The notes under the pieces are model-generated. The model saw nothing but the letters and a program-made list of their open reading frames with translations, did not search any database and was not told the origin of the DNA. Position numbers and translations under genes: made by a program. Below, piece after piece: positions 9,025-18,858 of a stretch of DNA of 64,000 bases. This DNA is from Tepidiforma thermophila (GTDB taxonomy: Bacteria; Chloroflexota; Dehalococcoidia; Tepidiformales; Tepidiformaceae): the NCBI RefSeq assembly GCF_002563855.1, contig NZ_PDJQ01000001.1, positions 2,604,001-2,668,000 on the forward strand. The letters run 5' to 3'. How positions within the stretch are numbered: the first letter of the stretch is position 1; the number at the start of each line of letters is the position of its first letter.

Positions 9025-9923
9025 GCTGGCTGACCGAGCCGCTCCAGTACGGGTTTATGCAGCGGGCGCTGCTCGAGGTGCTGATCATCGGCGCGCTGTG
9101 CGGGCTGGTGGGGTGCTTCGTCGTGCTGCGGGGGCTGGCCTTCATCGGGGATGCGCTGGCGCATGCGGTCTTCCCGGGGGTGGTGCTGAGCTACCTCGCG
9201 GGCCAGAGCATCCTCATCGGGGCGTTCGGGTTCGGGACCCTGACTGCGCTGGGCATTGGGGTGCTGGCGAGGAGCCGGCGGGTGAGCGAGGACTCGGCGA
9301 TCGGCGTGATTTTCGCGGCGTTCTTCGCGCTCGGGGTGGTCATCCTGAGCCGGCAGGGCGGCTTTCGGCGCGACCTCGGGTCGCTGCTGTTCGGGAACAT
9401 CCTCGGGGTGTCGTCGCAGGACGTGCTGGTGACCGCGGTCATCGCGGCGGTGGTAGCGGCCGTGATGGTGCTGGTGCTGAAGGAGCTGACGCTGGCGGCC
9501 TTCGACCCGGTGATGGCGCGGACGCTGGGCTACCCGGTGTTTGCGCTCGACCTGCTGCTGCTCCTGCTGGTGGCGGCGACGATTGTGGTGAGCCTGCAGA
9601 CGGTGGGAAACATCCTCGTGCTGGCGCTGGTGGTGACCCCGCCGGCCGCGGCGCGGCTGCTGACGGACCGGCTGCTGCGGATGATTGGGCTGAGTGTGCT
9701 GCTGGCGGCGGTATCGGGGGTGGGCGGGCTGTACGTGTCGTACCATGCCGGGACGGCCGCGGGGGCGACAATTGTATTGACGGCGACCGGCCTGTTCCTC
9801 GTTTCGCTGGTGTTTGCGCCGAATCACGGGCTGGTGGCGGGGTGGCTGCACCGGCGGCGCGGGATGCACCACGCGCACCATTACCACGCGGCGGGCGAAG
9901 AGCATCACCTGCACGGGCGGTAG
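9021..9923 (+). CDS. Metal ABC transporter permease (ZnuB-like)
   Basis: The 300-residue hydrophobic protein has about eight to nine membrane spans and is of the ABC-3 family. It starts MSWLTEPLQYGFMQRALLEV and has the typical GDALAHAVFPGVVLSY segment. It overlaps the ATPase gene by four bases. The cytoplasmic C-terminus is a histidine-rich tail (HHAHHYHAAGEEHHLH), consistent with zinc handling. Zinc specificity is inferred from the binding protein. Confidence 0.87.
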   Translation: MSWLTEPLQYGFMQRALLEVLIIGALCGLVGCFVVLRGLAFIGDALAHAVFPGVVLSYLAGQSILIGAFGFGTLTALGIGVLARSRRVSEDSAIGVIFAAFFALGVVILSRQGGFRRDLGSLLFGNILGVSSQDVLVTAVIAAVVAAVMVLVLKELTLAAFDPVMARTLGYPVFALDLLLLLLVAATIVVSLQTVGNILVLALVVTPPAAARLLTDRLLRMIGLSVLLAAVSGVGGLYVSYHAGTAAGATIVLTATGLFLVSLVFAPNHGLVAGWLHRRRGMHHAHHYHAAGEEHHLHGR

Positions 9924-9985
9924 CGGAGCCGTGGGGAGCGCGGTAGAGTTCGGGAGCAATATCGCGACCTGAGGATGGGTTTGAG

Positions 9986-11227
9986 ATGACGACAGCCGAG
10001 CACCCGCACGCAGGCGACCGGGTTTTGACCGACGCCGAGATTATGGAGCTCCGTGAGAAGGTGAAGGCCTTCATGGCGGAGCATATCTACCCGAACGAGC
10101 CGTTCTTCCATGCGAACCATCCGCGGCAATCGGCGGCCGGCCGGGAGAAGATGAAGGAGCTGCAGGCGATGACGAAATCGCTCGGCATGTGGGCGCCCCA
10201 CCTGCCGGCGGCTGCAGGCGGCATGGGGATCGGCTTTATGCCGTACGTGTACATGAACGAGATCCTCGGGCGGAGCCCGTATGCGCCGATTGCATTCGGT
10301 TCGCAGGCGCCGGATTCGGGGAATGCGGAGATTCTCTGGCAGTTCGGTTCGAAGGAGCTGCAGGAGAAGTACCTGAAGCCGCTCGTGGCCGGCGAGATCT
10401 GGTCGTGCTACTCGATGACGGAGCCGGAGGTTTCGGGGGCGGACCCGACGGGGCTGCGGACGACGGCGGTGCGCGACGGCGACGAGTGGGTGATCAACGG
10501 CCACAAGTGGTTCACGAGCCAGGCGGAGGGCGCGACGTTCGCGATCGTGATGTGCGCGACGGAGCTGGACCAGCCGCCGCACCGACGGTTCACGCAGATT
10601 GTGGTGCCGACGGACACGCCGGGGTTCGAGATCGTGCGGCCGGTGCCGGTCATGGGGGAGACGGAGGGCTCGCACTGTGAAATCCGGTACACGAACGTGC
10701 GGGTGCCGATCACGAACACGCTGGGCGAGCCGGGGAGCGGCTTCCGGATTGCGCAGAAGCGGCTCGGGCCGGGGCGGATTCACCACTGCATGCGGTGGCT
10801 GGGCCAGATGCAGCGGGCGTTCGAGCTGATGTGCGAGTACTCGCTGAAGCGCGAGGTGTTCGGCTCGACGCTTTCGGAGAAGCAGACCGTGCAGAACTGG
10901 ATCGCGGACAGCTATGTGGAGATCCAGGCGGCGCGGGCGCTGACGCTCTCGGCGGCGAAGAAGATCGACCAGGGCGACGAGGCCCGGGTGGAGATCTCGG
11001 CGATCAAGTTCTTCGGGGCGCAGGTGCTGCACAACGTGATTGACCGGGCGATCCAGGTGCACGGGGCGCTGGGCGTCTCGGGTGACACGCCGCTCGAGTC
11101 GATGTACCGGAACGCCCGGGCGGCGCGGATTTACGACGGTCCGGATGAGGTGCACCGGATGGTGGTCTCGCGTCGGATCCTGCAGAGCTTCAAGGCCGGC
11201 AACGGCTGGGATTTCGGCCTCCAGTAG
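9986..11227 (+). CDS. Acyl-CoA dehydrogenase, ACAD10/11-like
   Basis: The 413-residue protein has the complete acyl-CoA dehydrogenase fold: N-terminal helices (1-130), a beta-barrel flavin region with CYSMTEPEVSGADPTG and INGHKWFTS, and C-terminal helices ending in ARIYDGPDEVHRMV. The catalytic-base position reads DGPDEVH rather than the EGT of medium-chain enzymes, which is the ACAD10/11 form. The next gene is an APH-like kinase, the same partner that is fused to the dehydrogenase in mammalian ACAD10/11. A GGTAGAGT box (9942-9949) may be its -10 region. Confidence 0.87.
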   Translation: MTTAEHPHAGDRVLTDAEIMELREKVKAFMAEHIYPNEPFFHANHPRQSAAGREKMKELQAMTKSLGMWAPHLPAAAGGMGIGFMPYVYMNEILGRSPYAPIAFGSQAPDSGNAEILWQFGSKELQEKYLKPLVAGEIWSCYSMTEPEVSGADPTGLRTTAVRDGDEWVINGHKWFTSQAEGATFAIVMCATELDQPPHRRFTQIVVPTDTPGFEIVRPVPVMGETEGSHCEIRYTNVRVPITNTLGEPGSGFRIAQKRLGPGRIHHCMRWLGQMQRAFELMCEYSLKREVFGSTLSEKQTVQNWIADSYVEIQAARALTLSAAKKIDQGDEARVEISAIKFFGAQVLHNVIDRAIQVHGALGVSGDTPLESMYRNARAARIYDGPDEVHRMVVSRRILQSFKAGNGWDFGLQ

Positions 11228-11358
11228 GCCGGAGGACCGGTCAGCGCGCGCCGGGGGCCCGGGCGGGGTCCTCGGCGTTTCGTTGCGCCGCGGACGGGAA
11301 ATCGCCATGCTTCGGACGCCGGCAGCCGGCGACCGAATCCAGGCTGGGGACAGGGACG

Positions 11359-12351
11359 ATGGAGCTCGATGAACTGCAGGCGCGGCTGGTGCCGTTCGTG
11401 CGTGAGAAGCTGGGGGACCCGGGCGCGCGGGTCGAGAACGTGCAGCGCGGCCCCGGGCACGCGGGCTTCTCGTATTTTTTCGACGCTGTGCTCTCGAGCG
11501 GGGAGCGGCGGGAGTACTTCCTCCGGCTGCCGCCGCCGGGGGTGAAGCTGGAGGGGACAGCCGACCTGATGCGGCAGGTGACGGCGGTGCGGGCGCTGGA
11601 GGGGACGGGCGTGCCGCATGCGCCCATCCTCTGGGCGGGGACCGAGCCGGACTGGTTCGGGCTGCCGTACTTCGTGCAGCCGCGGCTTCCCGGCGACACG
11701 CTGAAGGACGACTACCCGGAGCGGTTCAGCGATGCGCAGCTGCGGGAGATGGCACGGCAGGCGATGACGGCGCTGGCGGGGATTCACCGGGTTCCGCGCG
11801 AGCGGCTCGGCTACCTCGGGGAGTTCTGGGGATACGAGTTCGACGTGACGCGCTGGGACCGGTTTTACGAGCGGGCGGCCGAGCCGGAGCTCTTGGCGCT
11901 GCAGCCGCGGGTGAAGGAGCTGCTGCTGCGGAACATCCCGCACGATGCGCCGATCGGGCTGTACCACGGCGATTTCCAGTGGTCGAATCTGCTGTATTCG
12001 CCGGAGGGGGAGCTGCTGGCGGTCATCGACTGGGAGCTGTGCGGGGTGGGCCCGACGCTGAACGACCTCGGCTGGGTGTGCGTGTTCAGCGACCCGGCGG
12101 CGTGGGCGCACGACCGGGGGAGCAGGATGCCGCACGCCGACGAACTGGAAGCGTGGTACTGGGAAGCGATGGGCGGACGGCCGGGCGATATCCGCTGGTT
12201 CAAGGCGCTGGCGGCGTACAAGTTCGGCATCATCACGGGGTTCAACCTGATGCTGCACCGCCGCGGCAAGCGGCACGACCCGCACTGGGAGGAGATCGCC
12301 CCTTCGATGCAGTCGAATATGGAGTACGCCCTGCGGATGCTGGGGGGCTAA
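11359..12351 (+). CDS. APH-like phosphotransferase (ACAD10/11 kinase-domain type)
   Basis: The 330-residue protein is of the aminoglycoside/choline phosphotransferase family. It shows the catalytic loop LYHGDFQWSNLLY and the metal-binding VIDWELCGVGPTLNDLGW, the equivalents of HxDxxxxN and the Asp of DFG. An acyl-CoA partner is likelier than an antibiotic because the gene lies 131 bp behind an ACAD10/11-type dehydrogenase; such kinases (LvaA in Pseudomonas levulinate catabolism) phosphorylate 4-hydroxyacyl-CoA. The ATG is preceded by GGGGACAGGGA. Substrate is inferred, not seen. Confidence 0.8.
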   Translation: MELDELQARLVPFVREKLGDPGARVENVQRGPGHAGFSYFFDAVLSSGERREYFLRLPPPGVKLEGTADLMRQVTAVRALEGTGVPHAPILWAGTEPDWFGLPYFVQPRLPGDTLKDDYPERFSDAQLREMARQAMTALAGIHRVPRERLGYLGEFWGYEFDVTRWDRFYERAAEPELLALQPRVKELLLRNIPHDAPIGLYHGDFQWSNLLYSPEGELLAVIDWELCGVGPTLNDLGWVCVFSDPAAWAHDRGSRMPHADELEAWYWEAMGGRPGDIRWFKALAAYKFGIITGFNLMLHRRGKRHDPHWEEIAPSMQSNMEYALRMLGG

Positions 12352-12422
12352 GCAGGCGGAATGCGACAGGGTTTGTCGCGCGGGAGCGGTAGCATGGCCG
12401 GGTAGCCAGGCTGGAGGGCGCG

Positions 12423-15400
12423 ATGTCAGCGGTGCGGGTCATCGGGACGGAGTACGGCAAGGCGCGCGTCGTGCTCGCGCGGGTCATCGCTGAGGGGCGG
12501 GGCAGCGACCCGCTTGCGCCGGTGACTGTGGTGGTGCCCTCGAACCTGGTTGCGCTGGACGTGCGGCGCTGGCTGGTGCGTGAGCGGCCGGTGGCCAATG
12601 TGCGGTTCCTCGTCGTGGAACGGCTGGCGGAGCTGGCGGCGGCGCCGCGGCTGCAGGCGCGGGGGATGCGGCCGCGGACGCGCTGGCTCTGGCTGGAGCA
12701 CCTCCGCGTCGCGGCGGCGGCGTCCGGGGGCCGGCTCGGGGAGCTGGCGGACCACCCGGCGACGCTCCGGCGGCTGGCCGCGCTGGCTTCGGACCTGAAA
12801 GGCGCACCTGCAGAGGTGATTGAGCGGCTGGAGGCGCACCCGGAGCCGCTGGTCGCGGAGGCGGTCCGGGTGGTGCTCGCGGCGCGGCGGGCGACCCGGG
12901 ACCTGTACGACGACCACGACCTGGTGGTGGAGGCTGCGGCGGCGTTCCGGGAGGGCGACCCGGCGGTCCGGGAGGCCGGGACAGTGATCTTCTACCTGCC
13001 GGACCGGATGACGCGGGCAGCGGCGGAGCTCGCGCGGGCGGCCGGCGCGACGGTCATCCTTGGGCTGACGGGCGACCGCGAGGTCGACAGCCGGTCAGCG
13101 GCGTGGTGCCGGCTGCTCGGGGCCGACCCGCCGGGAGGGCCGCCAGCGCCGCGGCTGCCGGGGCGGCTCGCGAGCCTGCCTGACCCCGAGGAGGAGGTCC
13201 GGTTTGCGACGCGCGAGGTATGGCGGCTGGCCGAGGCCGGGATACCGCTGCACAGGATGGCGATTCTGTATGGGAATGCGGAGCAGTATGCGAGCCTCGT
13301 GCACGACCGGCTGGAGGCGAGCGGCACGCCGCACAACGGCCCGGGGCTGCGCACGCTCGGGGAGTCGCTGGCAGGGCGGGCAGTGCTCGGGGCGCTGCGG
13401 GCGGCACGGAGCGAGTGGCGGCGGGATGCGGTCGCAGACTGGCTGACTTCGGCGCCGCTGGTGGTGCAGGGCGAGGAGGTGCCGGGGCACGCGTGGGACA
13501 CCCTCTCGCGCGAAGCCGGTGTCGTCCGGGGGCTCGGCCAGTGGCAGCGAGCGGAAGCGGTGGTCCGGGCCGGACGGGCGGCACGGGCTGCGGATTCGCC
13601 CGGACTGGAGGCGTGGCGGGATGCGGGAGCGGCTGAGGCGAAGCGAATGGCGATGTTCGTGGCCGATGCGGCGGACCGATTCGACGGCCGGCGGGCGCTG
13701 ACGGTGGCGGCGTGGGCACGCACAGCGGCTGCAGCGCTCGCGGAGTGGCTGCCGCGGTCGTGGCTGGCGCGCTTCAACGCGGGCGCCGGCGGTGGACTGG
13801 CCGAGGCGGAGCTGGCGGCCTACGACGAGGTGGTCCGGGTGCTCGAGGGGCTGGGCGGCGCGACTGCGGACGGGGCGAGCCCGGTGGGGCTGGCGGTGTT
13901 CGAGGCGACACTGCGGGAGGCGCTGGACGTCCCGGCGGGGCGGCACGGGAAGCTGGGGGAAGGCGTCTTCACCGGGACGGTGGCGGAGGCGGCCGGCATG
14001 GGCTTCGACCACGTGTTCGTGCTGGGAATGGCGGAGCGGGTCTTCCCGCCGCAGCCATCAGACGACCCGCTGCTGCCGGAGCGGCTGCGGCGGGAGCTGG
14101 ACGGCGCGGTGCCCTCGGCGGCGGAGCGGCTGGTGGAGGCCCGGCGGGCCTACCTGGCGGTCGCGGCGAGCGCGGGGACGTGCGTGGTGACGGCACCACG
14201 GGTCTCGCTGCGGGACCAGCGGCCGGCGCAGCCGTCGCGGTGGTTCCTCGAGGCGGCGGGCGTGCTCAACGGCGGGCCGGTCTACGGGCGCGACCTGGAG
14301 CGATGGGGGCGGGAGCCAGCGGCGCGGCCGGGCTGGCTGACGGTTGTGGACTCGTTCGCGGCGTGGATAAAGGCGGGCGACGGGTTTGCGGACGTTCACG
14401 AGCGGGACCTCGCGGAAGTGTCGCGGGCGACGGCGGAGCCGTGGCGGCATCGGCTGCTGGTCGAGCTGGGGGTGCAGGACGGCATCACGGCGCGGGCGGA
14501 GCGTTCGCGGATGTCGGCCGCCGGCGGGTCGCCGGGGATTGGGCCGTGGACGGGGGCGGCGATCGGGCGGAGGCTGGAGCCAGGTATCGAGTTCTCGGCG
14601 AGCGCGCTGGAGGCGCTGACGAGCTGCCCGTTCCGGTTTTTCCTCGGCCACGAGCTGCGGGTGCGGGAGGCGGAGCGGCCGGAAGAGCTGGATACGATTG
14701 AGCCGGCAACCCGGGGCAGCCTGGTGCACGAGGTGCTGGAGCGGTTTGTGCTGGAGGTGAAACAGCAGCGGCATGCTGAGGTCATTGCCGGGGAGTGGAC
14801 CGAGGGTGAGCGGAGGCTGCTGCTCGAGCTGGCGGACCGGGCTTTCGCGGAGTACGAGCGGCGGGGGGTGACCGGGCGGCCGGCGAGCTGGTCGGCGACC
14901 AAGGAGCGAATCCGGCAGGACCTCGCGCGGTTTCTCGACGAGGACTGGAGGTGGCGGGCGCAAGAGGGCACAGCGATCCGGGATGCGGAGCTGGCGTTCG
15001 GGGGCGGGAGCGAACGGACGGTCGAGTATGAGGTTGGCCCGGGGCGGCGGATTGCGTTCCGGGGGAAGGCCGACCGGGTCGATGTCAGGCAGGATGGCGG
15101 GCTGGTGGTCATCGACTACAAGACGGGCAGCGCGGACAGTTTCAGGGCGGCGAAGGGCAGCCAGCTCGCGAAGCAGGATGGCGGGTGGCTGCTGCAGCTG
15201 CCGATTTACGCGCTGGCGGCAGGGCAGGGGGGCGGCACGCCGCCGCGGGCGCTCTACTGGTTCATCTCGGAGGAGGGGGAGTTCGAGCGGCGCGAGGTGA
15301 CGCTCGACAGTTCGACGGAGGAGCAGTTCCGGCGGGTAGTCGGTGAGGCCATGGCGCTGCGGGAGCAGGGGCTGTACCCGGCGATTGCTGGCCCGCCCAA

Positions 15401-15566
15401 ATTCGACCGGTGGCACAACTGCCGCTTCTGCCCGTTCGACCGGGTGTGCCCGGGGAGCGACCGCGAGCGGCTGTGGGAGCGATGGAAGCAGGACCCGCGG
15501 CTGAAGCAGTTCGTCGCTGTCGTGCTCCGGGAGGGCGAGCCGGCTGCAGAGGAGGGCGAGGCATGA
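12423..15566 (+). CDS. addB: AddB-like nuclease subunit of an AddAB recombination complex
   Basis: The 1047-residue protein has an inactive-looking helicase-like N-terminal region without a proper P-loop and a C-terminal PD-(D/E)xK nuclease with GKADRVDV and VVIDYKTG (Asp898, Lys900). The four iron-sulfur cysteines of AddB-type nucleases are present: Cys735 (TSCPFRFFLG) and Cys1000, 1003 and 1009 (CRFCPFDRVC). They would staple the nuclease domain. It overlaps the AddA-like gene by four bases, so the pair should form the double-strand-break resection enzyme. Length is near the usual 1100-1170. GGAGGG lies four to five bases before the ATG. Confidence 0.85.
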   Translation: MSAVRVIGTEYGKARVVLARVIAEGRGSDPLAPVTVVVPSNLVALDVRRWLVRERPVANVRFLVVERLAELAAAPRLQARGMRPRTRWLWLEHLRVAAAASGGRLGELADHPATLRRLAALASDLKGAPAEVIERLEAHPEPLVAEAVRVVLAARRATRDLYDDHDLVVEAAAAFREGDPAVREAGTVIFYLPDRMTRAAAELARAAGATVILGLTGDREVDSRSAAWCRLLGADPPGGPPAPRLPGRLASLPDPEEEVRFATREVWRLAEAGIPLHRMAILYGNAEQYASLVHDRLEASGTPHNGPGLRTLGESLAGRAVLGALRAARSEWRRDAVADWLTSAPLVVQGEEVPGHAWDTLSREAGVVRGLGQWQRAEAVVRAGRAARAADSPGLEAWRDAGAAEAKRMAMFVADAADRFDGRRALTVAAWARTAAAALAEWLPRSWLARFNAGAGGGLAEAELAAYDEVVRVLEGLGGATADGASPVGLAVFEATLREALDVPAGRHGKLGEGVFTGTVAEAAGMGFDHVFVLGMAERVFPPQPSDDPLLPERLRRELDGAVPSAAERLVEARRAYLAVAASAGTCVVTAPRVSLRDQRPAQPSRWFLEAAGVLNGGPVYGRDLERWGREPAARPGWLTVVDSFAAWIKAGDGFADVHERDLAEVSRATAEPWRHRLLVELGVQDGITARAERSRMSAAGGSPGIGPWTGAAIGRRLEPGIEFSASALEALTSCPFRFFLGHELRVREAERPEELDTIEPATRGSLVHEVLERFVLEVKQQRHAEVIAGEWTEGERRLLLELADRAFAEYERRGVTGRPASWSATKERIRQDLARFLDEDWRWRAQEGTAIRDAELAFGGGSERTVEYEVGPGRRIAFRGKADRVDVRQDGGLVVIDYKTGSADSFRAAKGSQLAKQDGGWLLQLPIYALAAGQGGGTPPRALYWFISEEGEFERREVTLDSSTEEQFRRVVGEAMALREQGLYPAIAGPPKFDRWHNCRFCPFDRVCPGSDRERLWERWKQDPRLKQFVAVVLREGEPAAEEGEA

Positions 15567-18500
15567 TGCTGGCGGACCGGGACGCGCGGGAGCGTATTCT
15601 CCGCGAGACGCGGAGGACGATGTTCGTGGAGGCGGGCGCCGGCACGGGGAAGACGACGGCGCTGGTTGGGCGGATTGTCGCGCTCGTTGCCGACGGCGCC
15701 CGGATCGACCAGATAGCCGCAATTACGTTCACCGAGAAAGCCGCCGCCGAACTGACGGACCGGGTGCGCCAGCAGCTGGAGCGGGCGGCGGCAGGGGACG
15801 GCGAGTACGCGGGGCTGACGGAGGAGGCGCGAGCGCGCTGCCGTGAAGCGGCGGCGGGGATCGACGGCGCGGCGTTCCAGACGATCCATGCATTTGCGCG
15901 GAAGCTGCTGGCGGCGCACCCGGTCCAGGCGGGGCTGCCGCCGGAGTTCGACGTGCTCGACGAAACCGAGGAGGAGCTGGAGACGCGGGAGCAGGTGCGC
16001 CGGTTCCTCGATGAGATTGAGCAGGGGGATACGACGGCGCAGGCGGTGACGGTCGGCTATGCGCTCGGGCTGCAGCCGCGGCACCTGCGGGGGCTGGCGC
16101 GGAAGTTCGCGGCGGACTGGGACCGGCTGCGTGGGGTGACGTTCGAGCGTCCCGGGGAGCCGGACTGGGAGCCGCCGCTGCGTGCGCTGCTGGATGAGGT
16201 GGACCCAGAGGGGCAAACACGCACGTTTCCGGAATATTTCGCGGAACTCTGCAGGACGGCAGACCGACTGGAGGCGGCGAACCGGGCGTTTGAGCGCGCC
16301 GAGACCGCTGAGGAGCGAGTCCAGCGGCTGGTCGAGCTGCTCACGCTGGCGGCGAGGATGCCACCCGTGAAACTGAACAAGGGGAAGCGGGGGACGTTCC
16401 AGCCGGTGAAAGAGGGCTTCGAGGCATGGCTGGAGGAGGTGCGCGCGTGGACGCTGGGGAACCTGCTGCCGGCGGTGCAGACGTTCGCACTGAGGTACGC
16501 CGGGGACCGCCGGCGGAGCGGCCGGCTCACGTTCCATGACCTGCTCGTGCTGGCGGTCGACCTGCTGCGGACCGACCCTGCAGCTCGGCGGGCGGTGCAC
16601 GAGCGATTCCCGCATCTTCTGATCGACGAGTTCCAGGACACCGACCCGCTCCAGGTGGAGCTGGCGGCGCTCATCGCGGGCGAGCCGCGCACCGTCGTGG
16701 CGTGGCAGGAGACGACGGTGGCGCAGGGCCGGCTCTTCTTCGTGGGCGACCCGAAGCAATCCATTTACCGGTTCCGGCGGGCAGACATCCGCATCTACCG
16801 GGCCGCGATGGGCGCGTTCGGTTCTGATGCGGTACAGCTGACGACGAACTTCCGCTCGGCGCGGCGGATTGTCGCGTGGGTGAACGGGGTGTGCGGGCGG
16901 CTGTTCGACGACGGCGGCAATGTGCAGGCGCCCTGGACGCCGCTGGAGGCGCGGCCCGATGCGCCGGAAGGCGAGCCGGTACGGGTCCTGGGCGGGCCCG
17001 TCGAGGGCGCGGGCGCCGGGGAGGTCCGCGAGCGGGAGGCTGCCGAGGTGGCGCTGGGCGTGCTGCGGGCGCGGGCCGAGAACTGGGCCGGGGGAGAGGG
17101 CGGGACGCGGTTCGAGGACATCTGCATCCTGCTGCCGCGGCGGACGGGGCTGCCGGCGCTGGAGCGGGCGCTGGCGGACCGGGGCATCCCGTTCCGGATC
17201 GAGAGCCAGTCGCTGATGTACGCGGCGGAGGAGGTACGCGACCTGGCGAATGTGCTGACGGCGATCGACGACCCGACGGACCAGGTGGCGCTGGTAGCGG
17301 CGCTGCGGTCGCCGCTGTTCGCCTGCACGGATGCGGAGCTCGCGGAGCACGCCGCGGCCGGCGGGAGATGGAGCTACGAGGCAGCGGTCCCGGACGGCAG
17401 CCCGGAGCGCGTGCGGAGGGCGCTCGAGCGGCTGGCGGCGTGGCACCGGGAGCGGTGGACGATGACGCCGGCGGGGCTGATCGAGCGGCTGCTGGGGGAG
17501 TGCCACCTGCTCCTGGCGGCGCTCGGCGACCTGCGCCCGCGGGAGGCATGGCGCCGGTACCGGATTATCGCGGAGCAGGCGCGGGCATTAACGGTGCGCG
17601 GCTCGGTGGCGACGCTGCGGCAGTTTATCGCGTGGCTCGACCAGCAGCGGGAGGAGGGCGTGCGCGTGAACGAGGCGATCGCACCCGAGCCGGACGACGA
17701 TGCCGTGCGGGCGATGACCATCCACGCGGCGAAGGGACTGGAGTTCCCGGTGGTGTTCGTGATGGGGCTCGGGACTGAAGGCAGGAGCAACGACGATGCG
17801 CGGGTCTGGTGGCCGCCGGAAGGGAGCGGGCTGCCGCCGGAGGTGCGGTGCGGGAGCGGGAATGGGGCGTTCGCGACAGCAGGGTTTGCAGCGGTCGAGG
17901 CCGAAGAGGACGCGCAGGAGGCAGCGGAGGAGGCGCGGCTGTTCTACGTGGCAGCAACGCGGGCGGAGCACGCGCTCACCGTATCGCTGTATCGGGCGAA
18001 AAAGGGCACGGAAAAATCCCTGGCGGCGCGGGTGGAGCGCGCGCTCGAGGGGGCGCCGCCGGAGACGTGGGAGCGGTTCGAAGCCAGCACCGGCACCCTG
18101 CCGGCAGCGCCGACGGCAGATGGTGTTTCGTCGGGCGCCCCGCCGGTGCCGGAGCGGGCCGCATGGATGGCAGCCCGGGCGGCGCTGGCGGCGAAGGCGG
18201 GGCGGGCGCCGGTGGCGGCGGCGAGCACCATCGCGCACGAGGGGCTGGCGGATGTCCCGGAGGAGCCGGCCGACGAGCTGGCGGGACCCGAGGAGCCGTG
18301 GCGGAAGGGCCGGGCCGGCACCTCGCTCGGCCGGGCGGTCCATGCGGTGCTGCAGGGCATCGACCTTGCCACGGGGAACGGGCTGGAGGAGGCCGCGCGG
18401 GCACAGGCGGAGGCCGAGGGGATCGGCGACCGGCGGGAGGAGGTGGCGCGGCTGGCGCGGAGTGCCCTCGCGTCGCAGGCGGTGCAGGCGGCGGTTGCCA

Positions 18501-18841
18501 GCGGACGGTACTGGCGCGAGGTGTACGTCGGCGCAGAGCTCGACGGGACGGTGGTGGAGGGGTTCATCGACCTCCTGTACGAAAGTCCGGACGGGCTGGT
18601 GATCGTCGACTACAAGACCGACGGGCTGCGGAGCGCGGAGGAGATCGACCGGGTGATGCCGATCTACCGGCTGCAGGGCGGGGCGTATGCGGCGGCCGCG
18701 GAGGAGGCGACGGGGCGGCGGGTGGCGTCGGTGGTGTTCGTGTTTACCGAACCGCGCGAGGAACGCACGGTACCGGACCTTGATGAGGCGATGCGGGAAG
18801 CCAGGGAACGCGCCGCTCTGCTGATGAGGCGGGGTGTGTAG
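15563..18841 (+). CDS. addA: AddA-like UvrD-family helicase-nuclease
   Basis: The 1092-residue protein carries the SF1A helicase motifs: AGAGTGKTT (24-32), LLIDEFQDTDPLQ, FVGDPKQSIYRFRRAD, TTNFRS, AMTIHAAKGLEFPVVFVMG and LFYVAATRAEHAL. A C-terminal RecB-type nuclease has EGFIDLLYE and IVDYKTDG (Asp1016, Lys1018). It is the motor and second nuclease of an AddAB-type complex. The ATG at 15563 overlaps the addB stop; a second ATG follows at 15566. Confidence 0.9.
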   Translation: MMLADRDARERILRETRRTMFVEAGAGTGKTTALVGRIVALVADGARIDQIAAITFTEKAAAELTDRVRQQLERAAAGDGEYAGLTEEARARCREAAAGIDGAAFQTIHAFARKLLAAHPVQAGLPPEFDVLDETEEELETREQVRRFLDEIEQGDTTAQAVTVGYALGLQPRHLRGLARKFAADWDRLRGVTFERPGEPDWEPPLRALLDEVDPEGQTRTFPEYFAELCRTADRLEAANRAFERAETAEERVQRLVELLTLAARMPPVKLNKGKRGTFQPVKEGFEAWLEEVRAWTLGNLLPAVQTFALRYAGDRRRSGRLTFHDLLVLAVDLLRTDPAARRAVHERFPHLLIDEFQDTDPLQVELAALIAGEPRTVVAWQETTVAQGRLFFVGDPKQSIYRFRRADIRIYRAAMGAFGSDAVQLTTNFRSARRIVAWVNGVCGRLFDDGGNVQAPWTPLEARPDAPEGEPVRVLGGPVEGAGAGEVREREAAEVALGVLRARAENWAGGEGGTRFEDICILLPRRTGLPALERALADRGIPFRIESQSLMYAAEEVRDLANVLTAIDDPTDQVALVAALRSPLFACTDAELAEHAAAGGRWSYEAAVPDGSPERVRRALERLAAWHRERWTMTPAGLIERLLGECHLLLAALGDLRPREAWRRYRIIAEQARALTVRGSVATLRQFIAWLDQQREEGVRVNEAIAPEPDDDAVRAMTIHAAKGLEFPVVFVMGLGTEGRSNDDARVWWPPEGSGLPPEVRCGSGNGAFATAGFAAVEAEEDAQEAAEEARLFYVAATRAEHALTVSLYRAKKGTEKSLAARVERALEGAPPETWERFEASTGTLPAAPTADGVSSGAPPVPERAAWMAARAALAAKAGRAPVAAASTIAHEGLADVPEEPADELAGPEEPWRKGRAGTSLGRAVHAVLQGIDLATGNGLEEAARAQAEAEGIGDRREEVARLARSALASQAVQAAVASGRYWREVYVGAELDGTVVEGFIDLLYESPDGLVIVDYKTDGLRSAEEIDRVMPIYRLQGGAYAAAAEEATGRRVASVVFVFTEPREERTVPDLDEAMREARERAALLMRRGV

Positions 18842-18858
18842 CCAGTTTCCGAGGGCAG

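Noticed and set aside
15254-17506. 750-residue minus-strand open frame
   Set aside because: Antisense shadow of AddA/AddB genes caused by high G+C; Arg/Pro/Leu-rich, no motif.
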